Origin: Rhizoctonia solani
Lineage: Eukaryota > Basidiomycota > Agaricomycetes > Cantharellales > Ceratobasidiaceae
Length of the DNA stretch: 64,000 nucleotides
Assembly (NCBI RefSeq): GCF_016906535.1
Contig: NC_057373.1
Span: 930,001-994,000 of the forward strand
Reading direction: 5' to 3'
Of this stretch, positions 10,377-22,269 are shown one piece after another. Both the position numbers and the translations under genes were made by a program. The notes beneath the pieces were generated by a model. The model worked only from the letters and a program-made list of their open reading frames with translations, did no database searches and was not told where the DNA came from. Numbering within the stretch: the first letter of the stretch is position 1; every line of letters begins with the position of its first letter.

Positions 10377-11384
10377 CTAGCAGTTGCATGCGTCCTTTCC
10401 CTTGGCTACATCCTGGCCGAGTTGCACACCGTCTGAGCGTTGTCCCGCGGTACCACGGTTGGCTCCACCTTGTCCGCGGCTAGATAAGATATGTTCAATG
10501 GGGATCTTTTTGGCTAATGAAGGAACCGGGTCCAAGGGGTCAGAAGATGCCAATTTTCCAGAACCATGTGTGCGCACCGATCTCAGTGAATATCTCCGCG
10601 ATGCCCTCGCCTGTCTTGGCGCTAGTCTCAAAGAACAACAAACCGGCCTCGGTAGCATACGCCTGAGCCTCATCCTTTGGCACTTTCCTTAAATTCTCGG
10701 ATTCTCCAGTGCCCTCTCCTGGGGTAGCAGTGGCATCGTCCGCCTCATCTTCATCATCTCCTGTTGCAGGGGTGACAGGGGTGGTGGGGACTGCGGGTGC
10801 TACAAGGTCGACTTTGTTGCCAGCAAGAGCAATGACGATGTTGGGACTGGCCTGTCTTTGCAATTCCTTGACCCAGGTCTTTGCCTTTTCAAGCGTAGCC
10901 TCCTTGGTCACATCATAGACTACGACCGCAGCCTGCGCGTTACGGTAATACATAGGGGCGAGTGAATGGAAGCGCTCCTGGCCGGCAGTGTCCCAAATTT
11001 CGTATCGCAATACACGATCCTCGAGTCTGCACTTTTGGGTGAGAAAAGCGGCTCCAATCGTCGGTTCTTTGTTAGCCTGGAACTCGTCATTGACCTAGAG
11101 GGTGGTTGTGTTTCCAATGAGTGTAGTTTAGTGGTGGCCGCATATCGACTTACGAATCGCATGACTATCGACGATTTGCCAACAGCAGACTCGCCTGCGG
11201 TGGCCAAGGTGTCAGCGTGCATTCCCGCCACAAGGAAGGACCGATAAGATTTGCCCGGGGATCACAGCGTGGGGGATCCATAACCACACGGCATATCTCA
11301 GCGGCCATCATACTCACCAAGCAACACAAGTTTAACCTGGATCGGCTTGTCGTTGGCACCCGCAGATTCTGTAACGTCGGCCAT
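10377..11384 (-). CDS. Rab5-type small GTPase (Vps21/Ypt5 homologue)
   Basis: Starts [23 protein letters not shown]; a 130-nt-class intron then joins [13 protein letters not shown], completing the P-loop GxxxxGKS. The next exon gives the Rab5 effector region [19 protein letters not shown], the switch [22 protein letters not shown], the guanine motif GNKVDL and the SAK motif [10 protein letters not shown]. It ends DACNC, a double-Cys geranylgeranylation site. Rab5 recruits tethers such as CORVET to early endosomes. Between NKVDL and the SAK motif lies an insertion of about 40 residues rich in Pro/Thr, then Asp/Glu ([17 protein letters not shown]), absent from animal Rab5 but not disrupting any GTP motif. 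All motifs are intact. Confidence 0.93.
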
Positions 11385-11681
11385 CGTCTGAAATTTAGTG
11401 GTACGGATAAATGCGGTCTACTTTATACGGAAGTATAGGGTTCCCGAAAATAATACACCGAAAAATGCTGGTCTACTGTAGGGGTTTGAAAGTCGTGATA
11501 ATCGGGCGTGGAGGGATGATGTAGGTGGCCTTGCACAGCTCACCTCGTCACATAGCTTCCAAGCGCCAGGTCCGCGGATCCAATCAGAGCTCAACGCAAA
11601 AATAATATCCGCTTGAATCTACACGACAAACAAAGCACAAATGAAGAACAGACAAAATATACGCATAACTGAGCAACACAA

Positions 11682-14357
11682 TCAGTTTGAAGTGTTAATG
11701 TTGGCACCAGGTCCGTAGAATGAAGAGATGCCATCCCAATCCACGTCTAGCCCGTCCTCGAGCTCTACCTCCTTACCATCTTGAAACATTGGGGGAGATA
11801 CAATCGTTTGTTCCGGATCATACGCCCTTTGGCGAATGGATTGTCCCACTTTACGATAAAATTCGCGGACATTGTCCCAACCAACAAAGAGCCCCTCCTC
11901 GAGTTCTACCAGTCGCCCATGTGCAAACATCTCCGGAGGATGATCCTGGTCAACGCCTGCGGCCTCCACGTTTTGTGGTTCCGAAGGATCCTCGGGTTCG
12001 GTACTCGGAGCAGGATCCTCAGAGTCGGTATCAATCATAGTGGCCTCGGAGCCGCTACCTACCGTTGATGGCGAAGCTATGTCCACGACATCTCTCTTGC
12101 CCTTGGGTTTATTCATGATTGCCGCAGGTTGATCATAAAACCAGAACGGCTTCTTGTCATAGTTACGGTTGACCGACTTGAGGTAGTTTGTGTATTTGCG
12201 GCGAGGGTCTCCATATACGGCCGCAACCGCAGCGACATGGGGTAAGGCCTCTTCCACACGCTCGTTTCCAGGATCAAGAGATATGATGTAGTCGACTGCT
12301 GTTTGAATGGTCGCGCCGTATTTGGTCCTGGTGCTCCAATAGTTGATTCCAATATAATCGCCGAGCTTGGCGTTTGTCTGAAACAGGACTTAGACGCACA
12401 GAGAGTTGAATATCATTTTTTACACTTACAATCATCGCCTCCAAGTTAAAGCACCTGTAATGAAACGGTCGTGTACGGACGGCTTCGAGTGGCTTTGATG
12501 GTCGCGTGAGCATATATGACATTCTATAGGCTGCACCACGTCAAACTTGCCTGTTCTCCAGAAGCAACAATTTGGTCTTGAAATTGATTATCAAAGTACG
12601 ACTGTAATACTTGTTTTGCACCAACAATATCCCCGCTCAAGATCTTCATTGCCGCGATCTGATTGGGATAGAAAGATCCATGATTGCTATCAAGACGTAA
12701 GGTTGCATACATAAATTTAGGCCTTATGACTCACTTTGCGGCACGCTCTGCCTTCTTACCCATGGCACTGGCCTCGACCCATCGAACGTATTGAGTCGCC
12801 CAAACCTTCATCCTGTCGTCACGATCTTGAGTCCAGTAAGAGCTTTGGGTCTCCCGAAGCACGAGAATCGCGTTCACTACCTTAACCAGAGAGCGCATGT
12901 CCAGGATACCCATGTATGATCCAGCCTGTGTCCCAGGGGGTCCTCTGATGACTTGCCCGAATTCTACCTTGGGGTTCATCTTGCTTTTGTTGTCCAAGAA
13001 GAACGTGTTAATAAAATCCGCCACGGACTTTTCGTGTGATTGGGCTCCAGAAGCGGCGGCAGCGATTGCATTCCAAAGTACGGACTGGCTCACTTGACCG
13101 ATGTATGCCGAGCTCTTGATGTCTCGAGTATCAGGATTAACCTTTCCATCGCGGGATTTGTAAGGACATGAGGACCAGGCTTTACTCAGTGTTAGTGAAA
13201 TAAAATAAAATAAAATAAAACAAGGGAGGAAATACTTGCTGGACTGAGGAGGCATGCTTTTCGTCGGAGACGGGGTACAAGACTTGGTTTTTGTAGGCCC
13301 AGGCGCTCTCAGAGGCGATTCTTCTGGGTAACTTGATGATGCTGTAGACCCAGTAGTCAACCCAAGGGGCCCCGGTAGGGTTGCTATCGAGGTGTGCGCC
13401 AAATTTGCCGGAACCTCGAGACGATTTGAGCCAGTAGCTTTGAGAGGCAAATCGCGCACGACTCGTTGGTGATTATGGTTATCTTCGCCTGATCTGGTAG
13501 ACTTGGGCCCTATGATGCTCGTCTCTGTTGACTTCTCCAAGCCCGCAGAGAATCCATTTTCGGAGGAAAGTGTTTCGGTAAACTTGTCGACTTCGTCCTT
13601 GATATACTCTAGCCCTTCCAAAATACGAGTAGAGGTCACATCACTGGTCGCCAGTTCTTGCTTCTCGGTCCCAAGAAAGAGGTCGAAGATGTCGCCCATC
13701 ATATCCAAAAGCCCCAAACCAAGACTAGAATTGGGGGCCACACGGAATGGATCATCGTAATCCACATGGCGCTTGATCCTTTCGAATAAGGATCCAGATC
13801 CATTGTGCGGCTTGGATGCTCCAGCCAAGTCGTCCGGCGATTGTCCTTGGGAACTCTGAGGGTGTACTTGCTGGTCCCGAGCATCTGGGTCTACTGGCCC
13901 ATTGGTATTAGTTCTCGCTTTCCCGCACCAGTTACAATTAGGCCAGTGACTAGATGAGGTATTAATGGCGATAGCCTTAAAGTCATAAGAGACACGAACT
14001 ATGGTGCCCAGCTTAGATAGTCGCGAGGGTCGCCACTTGATGCTCGAACTTGACTGTTCGTTATAGCTGCATTGCGCCAGTTCCATTAGACACTCATAAG
14101 CTCTGGGAAAGCGTTACGCACTCCATGGTCCTCGCTTAGCTGAATTTTTACCGTCACGGATAATTCTATCTCTTGCGCTGCGAGTCTTTTCATCGTTCTT
14201 GGCCGTGACTACATATTTCGGATTGACAAAATCATTTGGGTCGCCTAGTAGTTTGCGGTCAAGTAACATAGATCGAAGATAGCATAGAACGCTTACCAAC
14301 AGAACTACCAGCAAGGACAAGGATAGTGACCAATATCAGAGTCTTTTGGCTACTCAT
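11682..14357 (-). CDS. Secreted alginate-lyase-family polysaccharide lyase with large insert and acidic C-terminal tail
   Basis: Signal peptide MSSQKTLILVTILVLAGSSVG at 14357. The lyase core is assembled from several exons: SSGDPRDYLSWAPYHWPNCNWC, then after about 230 residues of low-complexity insert CPYKSRDGKVNPDTRD, ADFINTFFLDNKSKMNP, RGPPGTQAGSYMGILDMRS, WATQYVRWVEA, NNHGSFYPNQIAA (NNHG catalytic motif), ASGEQPLEAVRTRPFHYRCFN, TNAKLGDYIGINYW. These are the landmarks of the fungal Alginate_lyase (PF05426-type) family, which cleaves uronate polymers by beta-elimination. The insert between the WPNC and CPY blocks is Ser/Thr/Pro-rich and not usual for the family. The C-terminal tail of about 130 residues carries two 25-residue repeats (11856-11930 and 11715-11789). 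TATA box 63 bp upstream. True substrate in fungi is uncertain. Confidence 0.82.
11715..11930 (-). repeat. Protein-level tandem repeat in the lyase C-terminal tail
   Basis: Two 25-residue units, encoded at 11856-11930 and 11715-11789, both starting MF and ending FY with a core VELE(E/D)GL and a WD pair; 14 of 25 positions are identical, 47 residues apart. They lie in the acidic tail after the lyase domain. Confidence 0.7.
13198..13220. repeat. AAAAT microsatellite inside an intron
   Basis: About four and a half AAAAT units within the lyase-gene intron that joins PPQSSN to KAWSSCPYK; the minus-strand intron reads GTATTT...ACACTGAG. Confidence 0.8.
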
Positions 14358-14419
14358 CGTAATATGGTGGATTGGATGAGGCGGGCTTTGGAGTCGGGAC
14401 CAGCCTAAGGTAGAGCAAA

Positions 14420-14425
14420 TTTATA
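14420..14425 (-). promoter_or_regulatory. TATA box of the alginate-lyase-family gene
   Basis: TATAAA (minus strand), 63 bp before the ATG at 14357, consistent with that start and its signal peptide. Confidence 0.5.
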
Positions 14426-14599
14426 GGGGCTCAAGAGCTCGTGTTTCCTGTTTGTATCCTTTTATTCGTTCCATAGAGTTCTTTAAATAGTTTTTGTTAG
14501 ACAGGGGCCATTGCAATAGGGGTAGTGCAGCAATTTCTAAAACATAGCTGACCAATCCCGGCGTCTGTTGTCATCCCCGTAGCTAGTTTGCCCCGAACC

Positions 14600-15174
14600 A
14601 TGACCACACCGGTCATCCCAATGTCACCAGCACAACCTGTCGAGGCAGCGACTCACACCGAGGAGGCAGATTTTTACCACTTGCACAGACAAGTAATGGA
14701 AGAGCGAGTGGAAAAGGATGGAAATCTCAAAAGACAGCTACAAAGTATGTGAGCAGATTTAAATTTTCTGTGGCGCCCGACCCATGGGAATGTATGCGTA
14801 GGCGATCCCACATGCAAGCAGGAGTAAGGGCCAAGTCATGGGAGGCGAGGATGCGTAAGACTGCTGCCGAGACGGCTGTGAAAAGACTTCACAAGGAAAT
14901 GATTGAGGAAAAGGCGGCAGAAGCTGCAAGGTAAGAGGTTTGTCACAGCCGATATAAAGGGTCTGACCAGTTCCCTGAGAGTAGGCGACGAGAAGTTTCG
15001 CAGGAGCGTAAGAGGGTACGAGCAGAAAAGGCACGTCTTGAAGAATTGGCTGCGAAGGTATGTAAATTTGAAAAGCTCCTTAATTATACTAGCCTGATAT
15101 CGGACAAGATGAGTGCAAAAAAGGCGGAGCGATTACGAAAGAGAGCAGGCCGGAGCAAGAAAGTGAACGGATAG
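14600..15174 (+). CDS. Cgr1-family rRNA-processing protein
   Basis: Four exons. The start MTTPVIPMSPAQPVEAAT begins a weakly conserved N-terminus. After the first intron the family core appears: RSHMQAGVRAKSWEARMRKT, AVKRLHKEMIEEKAAEAA, RRREVSQERKRVRAEKARLEE, and the C-terminal MSAKKAERLRKRAGRSKKVNG. It is highly charged and helical, as expected for Cgr1, a nucleolar factor needed for 60S subunit pre-rRNA processing. The N-terminal motif VSGKxWK seen in many Cgr1 proteins is not visible here, so exon 1 could be misassigned. It is head-to-head with the lyase gene (242 bp), implying separate regulation in a small shared promoter. Confidence 0.8.
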
Positions 15175-15286
15175 ACTCTCGCTCAGATGACGCATTTTTG
15201 TATATTTTCGTATCATTTGTTATGGACCATTCTATGAATAGACAGCGCTTTGTTAAGAATATAGTACTGGTACATGTATTAGCTCG

Positions 15287-18200
15287 TTAGATGGTCCATG
15301 ATGTATCGATTTCTCCTTCCTTGATGAATGGTTTGTCAATCCCCGAAACCACAGAGTCGCAAAGTGGGCAGCTCCCTGCGAGAACATTATCCAGCTCGGC
15401 CCTCAAAGATTCGATTCTTGAGCCAGTTTCCCCTTCATTAGCATGATTATGATTAATCCCAATAGCACCGCCAATGGCTTTCCCACGATCACCCCATACA
15501 CCTACGGCTGTGGCAAGCGCGTCTGGCACAATCAAGTCTCGTAGTTTGTCGCTTGCTGTGACCATCACGCTCCCCATGGTCGCAGCAGCCGTAAGTGGGT
15601 TCAGAGCACGAGTAAGACTGCCGTTGACACCTCCAGTAGCGAAGGTGGCGGAAAGCAGCGTCCGTTGTGCTTGAGTCGAAGCTCGGGACGCTTGGGGAGT
15701 TGATGGCGGCACAGGTGCAACTGGGGCAGATATTACAGGCTGCCCATTTGTTTCTTGACTCGACGCCAATTTGACTAGCTCAGTTTGAAGTGCAACTATG
15801 CGCCGCAACTGAACCGCAGATAATGATTCTTTCGCCTGCGTGGCTACGTATGAGTAAATAGTCGAAAAATGTTGAAAATACTCACTAGTCCAATCAAGCA
15901 GTCCGCGTGGAATGTGTGCTGACAGGGGAAAGCATAAAACTGGCGTAACAGGAGAGGTGCTTGACATTGAGTACACCTTTCACCCTGTTCTATGATCACA
16001 AATCTGTTCTTCAATTGGGATATATCTCGAGAGACCGCAGCGGCAGACTCCATTGCGCCATCCATGTCTTGCTTGAGCTCGACTATCCGAGCGCTGTAAT
16101 CTTCCAGGGCATTGCAGATATCGTCCTTGAAATCGTCGATCACAACGAAATCAGGGAAGAACGGCAAAATATCTTCTATCTTTAACAATTCGGTGTTCGA
16201 AAGGAATTGCATAGCACTGAAAAAGTAAATTTCTAAGATGCCTTCGAAATATAAGCACTGAATTAACCTACGTTTTGATATCCTTCTTATCCTCTACCAC
16301 GTATCGTGCAACTTTGAGCCAAAGTTTCTTCCGGAGTTGAATATCATCTTCGGGCATGTTGGCTGTAATCTGAGCCAGTTCAAGGTCGCCCTTTTCCAGG
16401 GCCAGTGAAACGCTCTCTTCGTACAATCCCATTTTAGCATAGATGTGAACGCATGGCTGTATGCGTCCATTTGTACGGCAGATACGAAGAGCGTAATCGA
16501 GATCATAGTAAGGCCTGCTACTGATCGGGTCGCTTGGCGCTGTAGTCAAGAAGCGCAGGAGTGGCCCATCATCATTATTTGCTGCAAGGAATGTTACTAT
16601 TAGATTGTGTATTGTGGGAGTAGTGTTTCCTTGTTCGAAGACGAGGTGATTCAAGTATCGCACGGAATGATTCTGTTGAAGGGGATTTACTGGTCGGTGT
16701 TGCTGCTGAAGCAGCGCTGGTATGAGACGAATGGGATCTAATGCGGGACGTCGTGTCCATGCGTCAACTGTTTCTTTAGGAGCTGATCTTATCATGGCCG
16801 AAGCGAAGCGGTAGTAGAGCTCAAGGTCCGGCTTCGAGGCTATGTCAATATGAAGGACTTTTCGATAAATTAGCTCACGCACCTGGCGATGTAAAACATC
16901 GATGGCTTTAACCCATTCCTCTTCAGACACCCAGTGCTCAATAATTCGTTCGAAATCACCAGTTACACCAGCAAAATCAAGAAAGACATCTGTACGTCCA
17001 TGACCACGGATCAAGTCATATGTTGTTTTGCGGTCGAGATTGGCCTAAAAAGGCCGTAAGTTACGTAGTAACAAAGTAAAGTTCATGCAAACCTTGTATG
17101 TCTCAAAGAACTCTTGAAGTTCTTCTTCTAAATGAATTTGCTCTGCTTGCAAGTTGCTCACATCGTTGGATGCAGATGAAGATGCGATCAAATCATCAAG
17201 TTCGTTACACTTGCTAAGGTAGAACTCTATGAGCCAAGTTGCGAGCATAGCTCTTTGGGTAACATCCTACGACCAATGCTCAGATCAAAGCACTTCATGC
17301 CTTGGCTCTACTCACCGTCTTGCGAGTAGTGGCAAGTCGCGACCTAAGGAAATATCGCAAGGCGTCTCGCTCACCGACATCCACGAATTTCAAAGCAACT
17401 TCTTCGAATGGAGCTGATACAGATTGAGAGTAAGATTGGGCAGCCTGGATGAACTGGCCTTGATTAAAAAAGGCGGCGCCCTGTGCTGCTAGTACAGTAT
17501 CTCTATGCCTTGGTAACTGTTTGACGTCAACCAGATAGCAAGACCTATACTTCGTGTAGCATACCTTTGCAAATTTGAGAGCAAGCGCGTAATCGGCCTT
17601 ATCAAGGTAAATCTTCCAAACATCGCGCTCCTCGTCAACCCTAACGACCTCGTAGAGTCCATTGGTCGAGTAGATCCACAATGTGCGATTTATCGGATCA
17701 GACACTATGCCTAGTAACCTTTCTGCGCGGCGCTGACCAATAGATGAAAGTGTGCTCGGATCCAAGAAGGAACGACTTACTAAAGAAATCGCCTCATCAT
17801 AAATTAAACTGTCATCCAAGCGCGAATACCCCATCACTCGATCGCTCAGTAGCAAGAGAAAGTGGAATTCGGTCAGGACAACGCCCAGTGGGAAATTGTT
17901 CCCACCGGGACTCCGAGAACTTCCATCAGCTAATGATGTAGGGTATGGGAGCAATGACGACGTATCAAGAAAATCTTGAGATGACAGGTCCCCAGCCAGT
18001 TGGCGTGCTGTCGCAAGCGTCGCATGGAACAACCCTCTGGAGGTCAACCATGCTAACCGTTTCCCAGGGGCCCCGCCTGCGTGCTCTGGAGAATAAAACT
18101 GTAGTGTGGAATACTGGAGTCCCCCAGATAGTTCCATATACTCTTAATGACGTGTGAATAGGAATAATACAGCGTCATAATCCAATAAACTCACTGGCGG

Positions 18201-19167
18201 GTGTGTCCCTGTTGTAAGACGCAAATAGAGTCTCAAATACTCGAGACCCATCGGTATCCGCTTTGCCACCAACAGGTCCAACTAATTGATAAAGACGGGA
18301 GGCTGTTGCAATTACCACAACGGCACGCGAAGGATCATCCTTTAGTCTCTCGAACTTGATACCACAGACGGATTGTTTGTCAGGAAGTGTATAGACTGCT
18401 TGAACATAACGATCCGGGGACTTGAAGAATTCTTCCGCAGGAGATATAAGGGCCTCGTATATAGTCCCATTTCGACCTCCTAACAGGATTTCGTGTGTAC
18501 TAGGACCAGAATGCGAGGATGCACCAGAGTAAGGGAAGAGCTTTTCATCATTCCATGCCACAGCCTCGATAACCATCTTTAGTCGACCAAGCTGCTTTGA
18601 TTTCTTCCATCCTTCGTAGAGATAGTAGTTATCACCTTGAGCAGTTGTAATCAAGAGGTGCTTTCCACTTGGGTCTAGGAACATCTTGTGCACAGTAGCC
18701 TCCTGCGGTTTCTTGCCGAGAGAGAGTTCGCCAATATAATCCTGCATCGCCATATCAATTCTGTGGAGATTGTTATTATTGAAGCATATTATTAGAATAT
18801 TGTTGGAGACGACTAGATTGGTAATTTGAGCGGGAGGCGTATACTGGACGGGTGCAAGTCTGAATATAGGTTCTTCGTCGGGTGTGCCCTGTAGAAAGTC
18901 GGGTTACTGAACCCAAATATGCGTGCTGGGAGGTTCACTTGCCTTTAAGTTTATGGCGATCTGTTCATCCACACGAGTGGCTATGGGAGTCTCCAGGCCA
19001 CCCGCGGCTGTAGTATTCGGTTCGAACCCTTCATAGTGTAGCTGAGGAAGAGCGCGAGTTTTTGGCGATGTTACCACACCAGGCCTTCCGGAATGTTCTA
19101 CATCTTATTTCAGTGGGTTAATATCCGCAACAGTGATTCAAAAAAACGGTTTACATTCGTCAAACAT
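15287..19167 (-). CDS. Vps18/Pep3, HOPS/CORVET core subunit with C-terminal RING
   Basis: Start MFDEYVEHSGRPG (split by the first intron). The N-terminal propeller region includes APVQYTPPAQITNLVVSNN, LHRIDMAMQDYIGELSLGK, DPSGKHLLITTAQGDNYYLY, LLGGRNGTIYEALI. The alpha-solenoid region includes the clathrin-type repeat YDLIRGHGRTDVFLDFA and HIYAKMGLYEESVSLALEKG. The C-terminus has a RING: CTQCQAPLLLRQFYAFPCQH, TFHADCLIGL, then CPLCDSVV. Vps18 scaffolds both the HOPS and CORVET tethering complexes at vacuole and endosomes. About ten short introns, all resolvable in frame. Rab5, the CORVET recruiter, is encoded only about 4 kb away. Confidence 0.93.
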
Positions 19168-19403
19168 GGTAGACGAAACGGAGGTTTGGCTGGGTGTGAC
19201 AACTGAAGCGCCGTTATTGGATGACCTCAGCAATATCGGGTAAACAATGAATAAATACGATCATTGCAAACACAGTAAGCACAAAGCTGTTACATGCACC
19301 TGGCCAGCCAGTGATGAGCAACGTGGCTTTGCGGAGCTATAAATACAAGCGTGAATTCCATCCAACTCGGTTTGCTATGCCATGTGTAATGTGACATCGT
19401 ATG

Positions 19404-21211
19404 CTAGTCAGTTTCCTTGGGTTGTTCCGGCACTTGGGTAAGCTCCTCATCTCGCGTAGCTAGTTCACTGGAACGCGGAAACTCTCCAAACAGCGGACTT
19501 TGAAGAGGTGTGAGAACAGGGGACGAATCTAATCATCTCAATCAGTTATCTAGATAACGGCAACTGGAAAGAGCGGTAAACATACTGGTTAACTGGAATA
19601 CCCCTGTGAGGTCGGCAGTAGACGGAACATGTGAAGCAGAGTGTATGCGAGCATGGGAGCGCCAGTTATCGTCCTTTTCGGCGCGATTTCTTGAGGAACT
19701 GCCGAATTGGAACCTGGAAGGCTTAGGTCCTCGGGGTGGAGAGCCTGTATTACCCCGACCGCGCCCAAGCTCCATCCGACCGCGCCATGACGAGTTATGC
19801 TCAGGACTTGCTTGAGTAGTTCGTGCGTGGGAAATGGGTGGAGGTGTCGAAGATCTCCCGCGTGTCCAAGTAGCTGAACGGGGAAGAAGAAGAGGGGAGC
19901 CAGGGTCCTCACTCATGACACTGTAGTCTGAAAGTGTAGGAGAAAGTGTGGCGTCAGCCGCGGTGACCTGCGAATGGTCCGATTTCGATGAAAACGTGTT
20001 GATTAGAGAATAAATGTCAACACTACCTTTCTACGCTGCATACGACCTTTCTTTTCGGCCTCATACTGGAGCGCGGAGTCGTTAAGGTCGACGTGAATGT
20101 CATTCTCGGTTAAGCCAGCTTCGGTCAACTCTTCAACCCAATATCGAATTGTCGACTCCCACTGAACATGAATAGTGGAAGGATCGCTAAATGCGCGTTC
20201 AATAACTCGCAGTGATGGCCCATCCCACACTCTACTCACTGATCAAGTACTTCAGGTTTTACTTCCCCTTCTCCCGTCACAATGTGCTTGTTAATGTCAA
20301 CAAATCGCACATTGTTATCTTCACAAAACAAGCTCAAGGCGGCGTTGAACTCTTGAACCATTGCTCGCCGGGTGTGGATGTCCGTAGGTACCCTGGAGTC
20401 TGCCAGATGGAGGTCACGGGTCTGCACTGCGTCTTCTTCGCGTCTCTGATACTTCCTGACGCTCTCGTCCAGATAATCGTCCTGCTAGAGCATTAGTTAC
20501 GTGGAACACACACTCATAAGTCCAAATTGCTCTTACATTAACACAAGGAGCAATCACAGATGCAACGAAAATGTTGCGCAAGTAGCCAGAATCACCAGCT
20601 GAAAGGCGTCGAGTTAGGATGTTGTTTCGAAGGAATGTCGTGTATGAGTTTAATACAGTAAGCCTCCAATCGTCCGGGGTTGGAGGATCACTTCCGTCAC
20701 GTTGTGCCTTAAGTGCCTTCCAGAGGTATAATATATGTAGATCGACTTGTCCGAATACAAAGAGAACTAATGAGGAAGTCAACCCGTCAGTATCGTAAAT
20801 AATGCGGGGTAAGCTTAAACTTCACCCTGCTCCGGCTTATAGGTGTCCAAGAGTTGGGTGACTAGCACACCGGTCTGAGAAACTGAGTTTTTGTTGCCAA
20901 GTCCCTATTCACCGATAAAGAGGTCGTCATTAGGCATATATTAAGGAGCTACTCCTCCTACTTTTGCAGAAGCACCCGAGAACCTCTTCACAAGTACTCT
21001 TCCGCGATTGAGCAACTTGAGCGGACCAACGAAGCTGTCACCACACGCCACGAGGACGTGTTGATGCCCCGATACCTTGAAGCAATAGAGTCATCAGTGG
21101 GGTGTGTAGACTATAGGCAGTCGTAATAATCTAAGATTTATTTACCTGCGAGATCGAACCAACTCGTTCAGTATCGACAGATTCGTTAGCAGGGGTGATC
21201 GCTTCGCTCAT
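19404..21211 (-). CDS. SGNH-hydrolase-like protein of unknown function
   Basis: Start MSEAITPANESVDTERVGS. Exon 2 gives HQHVLVACGDSFVGPLKLLN (GDSF, like the nucleophile block of SGNH/GDSL proteins) and RGRVLVKRFSGASAK. Then GLGNKNSVSQTGVLVTQLLD, LFVFGQVDLHILYLWKALKA (FGQVD, compatible with the oxyanion block), FLRNNILTRR, IFVASVIAPCVN, NVRFVDINKHIVTGEGEVK, then RVWDGPSLRVIERAF and a C-terminal low-complexity, Arg/Ser/Pro-rich tail (RGRMELGRGRGNTGSPP) ending PEQPKETD. No signal peptide or membrane segment is evident. I do not recognise a characterised orthologue; hydrolase activity is inference from the GDSF and FGQVD blocks. Confidence 0.65.
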
Positions 21212-22269
21212 GCCTAGAGGCGATAGAGAACAATTGCTACCTGAGGGGTGTATTTATACTCCTCATTACCCTTCTTACCGCCTAAGTTCGCGAGCGCGAT
21301 TTACGGCAAGGGATGTGTTAACGGGCCACTCAAAGTATGTGGATTGATCGAGAAAGCATAGTGTACAGAGCATTTTCGATCGGGCATTCTCATACGGCCT
21401 AAGCAAGTCGATCCACAGGATAGCAATCCAAGGATCTATATGAAGATATGCGGTCATACTAGGCAGCCCAAAAGCGATGGGGCATAGCACAAAAGCTGCT
21501 TTTCATATATACACAACCTAATCGGCATTTCATACGAGCTCAGAGATTTGAAAGATATCTCCAGTCACAGCTTTGGTGGAGACCATGGTCTAGGTGCATC
21601 CATATATGAGAAAAGGGAACCAACGGGCGTCTGTAATGTGATCGGAGTTCGTTCGCAAACCGCTGGACCAGTTAGAGTACTGATGTTCACAACGCACCAG
21701 CTAGCAAATTTGAGCAGATCATCGAATGTAATCGTCTGCGTGTGCCCATCACTAAGAATCCAGACCAACTATATGCGCGTGCTTGGCCCCTTCTTTCATC
21801 GTTGCGCCGTTCTCATCCAACTCATGGTACATCAGCATATGGGGTCATATAGTTGCTTCTCCGGTCCCGCTATTGCTTTGATATGATCCTCATCAAATGG
21901 TGCTTGGTGTTCGCTAGGCTGATCCATACTGAGCAGCTTGCAATACCACGGCCATCGGCCGTTGTTTCAGCGGTTGCTTACGGCGACTTACCACTTATAG
22001 CAAGTACGTGCAAACTTTCATCTTACCGCTTCATGAAGTTACATTAGGTTTATCTGCCCGTCTATTTTCTGTAGGGTTGTGATTCGGCGATCTGTATTTC
22101 GAACAATCACGGGTGCGTTTCGACTGAAAGCGCTGTTGTTGGTTTGAGATACTTGGCTGTGTTTGGAGAGTGTTTAGGGTCCATCAGGGTCCGGGAGCTT
22201 CATGTCCTTAGCGCGCGAACCCAAAGTTGCGCCCTCAGACTCTTGACCTCGACTATCAACACTCTCAAC
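21212..22269. other. Intergenic region
   Basis: About 1.06 kb between divergent genes. Open frames on both strands at 21275-21886 lack family resemblance, start context or splice support. No repeat noted; it presumably carries both promoters. Confidence 0.55.

Noticed and set aside
21275..21886. Short open frames on both strands between SGNH-like and coiled-coil genes
   Set aside because: Overlap each other, lack any family motif, and start without TATA box or splice support.
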